A program made the translations under genes and the position numbers. A stretch of DNA of 64,000 nt, taken from assembly GCF_900129685.1 (NCBI RefSeq), contig NZ_FQWM01000006.1:62001-126000 (forward strand). Direction: 5' to 3'. The notes beneath the pieces were generated by a model. The model did not search any database. It saw only the letters and a list, made by a program, of their open reading frames with translations, and was not told the DNA's origin. Below, one piece after another: positions 61,831-64,000 of the stretch. This DNA is from Cognatishimia maritima. GTDB taxonomy: Bacteria > Pseudomonadota > Alphaproteobacteria > Rhodobacterales > Rhodobacteraceae. Positions within the stretch are counted from its first letter, which is position 1. The number at the start of each line of letters is the position of its first letter.

Positions 61831-63789
61831 ATGACCGATCTTCTCGCGGCAACGGAATCTGACAATAGCTATGACGCATCCTCGATTGAGGTGTTGGAGG
61901 GGTTGGAGCCGGTTCGCAAACGTCCCGGTATGTACATCGGCGGCACAGATGAACGTGCGCTGCACCATATGGTGGCGGAAATCCTGGACAACTCGATGGA
62001 CGAAGCCGTGGCAGGGTTCGCCAATCGCATCGAAGTTGAACTGCACGAGGACTACGCGCTGACCGTCCGTGACAATGGGCGCGGCATTCCGATTGATCCG
62101 CATCCGAAGTTTCCGGATAAGTCCGCGCTTGAGGTCATCCTGTGCACACTGCACGCGGGCGGGAAGTTTTCTGGCAAGGCCTATCAGACCTCTGGCGGTC
62201 TGCACGGGGTGGGCGCCTCCGTTGTGAACGCACTGTCAGACAGCATGGTCGTTCAGGTCGCGCGCAACAAAGAAGTTTATGAACAGCGGTTTTCACGCGG
62301 CACGCCGCTTGGCCCGGTTGAGAAAGTCGGCGCGGCACCCAACCGGCGCGGCACGCAGGTGACTTTCCATGCTGACCCGGAAATTTTCGGCAAGCATCGC
62401 TTCAAACCGGCGCGACTGTTCAAGTCGATCCGCTCCAAAGCCTATCTGTTCTCTGGCGTGGAAATCCGCTGGAAATCTGCGATTGACGATGGCGAGACCC
62501 CGACAGAAGCAACGTTCCACTTCCCCGGCGGTCTGGCGGATTACCTGAAAGAATCGATGAACGGGTCAACGACCTATTCCGAACAGCCCTTTGCCGGCAC
62601 TGTGGATTTTCAGGAAAAGTTCAACACACCCGGCAAGGTCGAATGGGCCATCAACTGGACGCCCTCGCGTGATGGGTTCATCCAATCTTACTGTAACACC
62701 GTCCCAACCCCCGAAGGCGGCACCCATGTGGGCGGCTTTTGGGCCGCAGTGTTGAAAGGCATCAAGGCCTATGGCGAGTTGGTCAACAACAAGAAGGCCG
62801 CGCAGATCACGCGCGATGACCTGATGGCAGGTGGCTGCGCTTTGGTCAGCTGTTTCATCAGTGAGCCAGAATTCGTCGGCCAAACCAAGGACCGCCTCGC
62901 CACGGTAGACGCCCAGCGGCTGGTCGAAAACTCTGTCCGCGACCACTTTGACAACTGGCTGGCCTCCAATAACAAATCCGCAGGCGCGATCCTTGATTTT
63001 CTTGTCCTGCGCGCCGAAGAACGCCTGCGCCGCCGTCAGGAAAAAGAAACCCAGCGCAAGTCGGCGACGAAAAAGCTGCGCCTCCCCGGCAAGCTGGTCG
63101 ATTGTTCCGCCACCAACCGCGAGGGCACGGAGCTGTTTATTGTCGAGGGCGACTCGGCCGGTGGATCGGCCAAAATGGCGCGGAACCGTAAAAACCAAGC
63201 ATTGCTGCCCCTGCGCGGCAAAATCCTGAACGTATTGGGCGCGGCGTCGTCCAAACTGGGCACCAATGCCGAAATCAGCGACCTGACGCAGGCGCTTGGC
63301 GTGGGGCTTGGCACGAAATTCAACGTCGATGATCTGCGCTATGACAAGATCATCATTATGACCGACGCGGATGTGGACGGCGCCCATATCGCCAGCTTGC
63401 TGATGACCTTTTTCTTCACCCAAATGCGCCCGATGATCGATCAGGGCCACCTCTATCTGGCCTGCCCGCCCCTCTTCCGCCTGACCCAAGGCGCCAAGCG
63501 CATCTATTGCCTAGACGAGGCAGAGCGCGACCTATGGTTGGAGAAGGGCCTTGGCGGCAAAGGCAAAATCGACGTCAGCCGCTTTAAAGGTCTGGGGGAG
63601 ATGGACGCCAAAGATTTGAAAGAAACAACCATGGACCCCGCGTCGCGGAAATTGATCCGCGTCACGATTGACGAGGATGAACCCGGAGAAACCTCCGACC
63701 TTGTTGAACGCCTGATGGGTAAGAAACCGGAGAAACGGTTTGAATACATCCAGGAAAACGCACGGTTTGTGGAGGAGTTGGATGTTTGA
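61831..63789 (+). CDS. parE: DNA topoisomerase IV subunit B
   Basis: The 652-residue GyrB/ParE-type ATPase has EILDNSMDEAVAGFA (Asn), LTVRDNGRGIPIDPHP, TSGGLHGVGASVVNALS, the TOPRIM EGDSAGGSA near 440 and IIIMTDADVDGAHIASLL (metal). The short YKVRG-less C-terminus and length fit ParE rather than GyrB (about 800). It decatenates chromosomes with ParC. It starts 248 bases after the unknown gene. GapR at 827 is a functional relative. Confidence 0.95.
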   Translation: MTDLLAATESDNSYDASSIEVLEGLEPVRKRPGMYIGGTDERALHHMVAEILDNSMDEAVAGFANRIEVELHEDYALTVRDNGRGIPIDPHPKFPDKSALEVILCTLHAGGKFSGKAYQTSGGLHGVGASVVNALSDSMVVQVARNKEVYEQRFSRGTPLGPVEKVGAAPNRRGTQVTFHADPEIFGKHRFKPARLFKSIRSKAYLFSGVEIRWKSAIDDGETPTEATFHFPGGLADYLKESMNGSTTYSEQPFAGTVDFQEKFNTPGKVEWAINWTPSRDGFIQSYCNTVPTPEGGTHVGGFWAAVLKGIKAYGELVNNKKAAQITRDDLMAGGCALVSCFISEPEFVGQTKDRLATVDAQRLVENSVRDHFDNWLASNNKSAGAILDFLVLRAEERLRRRQEKETQRKSATKKLRLPGKLVDCSATNREGTELFIVEGDSAGGSAKMARNRKNQALLPLRGKILNVLGAASSKLGTNAEISDLTQALGVGLGTKFNVDDLRYDKIIIMTDADVDGAHIASLLMTFFFTQMRPMIDQGHLYLACPPLFRLTQGAKRIYCLDEAERDLWLEKGLGGKGKIDVSRFKGLGEMDAKDLKETTMDPASRKLIRVTIDEDEPGETSDLVERLMGKKPEKRFEYIQENARFVEELDV

Positions 63790-64000
63790 GCTCTAAAATC
63801 AAAGTCTCTGTTTATGATTTTTTAGTCCATGAGACGCGTGCTGTTCTTAGAAAAGAACGCGCAAGCGGTACTCCTTTGACTGAAATCGCTCTGAAGCTTG
63901 CCGAACTTAAAGACAAAGACGCTCGTTCACTGTCCAAATACTCCACTCTGTTGATAGCGGGAGCAATAGCTATCAATGCGCTCGATGAAGGTGGAGTGCT
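63786..64000 (+). CDS. Start of an AT-richer gene cut by the window end
   Basis: From a TTG at 63786, whose last two bases overlap the parE stop (TGA at 63787-63789), the frame is open to the last base, giving 71 complete codons: SSKIKVSVYDFLVHETRAVL and on to a helical region with LTEIALKLAELKDKDARSL and YSTLLIAGAIAINAL. The base composition is clearly lower in GC than the parE end, hinting at a different origin. No family is recognised. The real start may lie elsewhere, and the protein continues past the window. Confidence 0.5.
   Translation, partial: MSSKIKVSVYDFLVHETRAVLRKERASGTPLTEIALKLAELKDKDARSLSKYSTLLIAGAIAINALDEGGV

Overview
The window is a contiguous piece of an alphaproteobacterial chromosome, most likely from the marine Roseobacter group (Rhodobacteraceae). 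The inference rests on family content and gene order seen by eye: GapR (DUF2312), a cobalt-type nitrile hydratase cluster, PHA genes with a PhaR repressor, an ScfR-type regulator beside a branched-chain-type ABC transporter and acetyl-CoA synthetase, TRAP and ABC transporters for organic acids and amino acids, DUF2842, and SdhE and PPK2 of alphaproteobacterial type. No rRNA, tRNA, insertion sequence, phage gene or CRISPR array was recognised. Coding density is high and most genes are housekeeping or nutrient-scavenging.

Layout. 1-1756: end of an unidentified gene, a VOC protein, gapR and two small unknown genes. 2082-4256: a sulfur operon (persulfide dioxygenase-like MBL protein, two YeeE/YedE proteins, a DUF442 sulfurtransferase) with an FNR-like box upstream. 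4272-16455: a carbon-sensing and uptake region. It holds a response regulator, a small membrane protein and a sodium-symporter/histidine-kinase fusion, then the ScfR-type regulator, and divergently a five-gene HAAT-type ABC transporter followed by acs. 16577-21901: a DMT transporter, thiamine diphosphokinase, a long acidic protein, DUF2842 and purA. 22093-24500: small proteins and nitrile hydratase (beta, alpha, accessory). 24651-28481: secG, pyrG, GNAT and two TerB-like genes. 28647-33974: a polar amino acid ABC transporter, a glutamine amidotransferase and a DegT-type aminotransferase.

34027-38430: the PHA storage locus (phaR, phasin, phaC and the divergent depolymerase phaZ) with two CTGC-N3-GCAG palindromes at its promoters. 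38470-44969: a hydrolase, a TRAP transporter and a divergent DctB-like kinase with a shortened DctD-like regulator lacking the AAA+ domain. 45094-49841: thrS and then a four-gene cluster matching the recently described bufferin (copper-binding RiPP) pathway: DUF2282 precursor, MNIO/DUF692 enzyme, DUF2063 partner and DoxX protein. 49857-56126: small membrane and secreted proteins, an ArsC-like protein, a cold-shock protein, folA-thyA, gloA, a MarR regulator, sdhE and an aminotransferase. 56127-64000: MATE, DUF2461, ppk2, a PLP decarboxylase, an unknown protein, parE, and the start of an AT-richer gene cut by the window end.

The bufferin-type cluster is the best candidate for an unusual system. 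Next are the acetate/short-chain carboxylate sensing locus and the AAA+-less DctD-like regulator. All functional statements come from reading the sequence and family knowledge; no database search was run.
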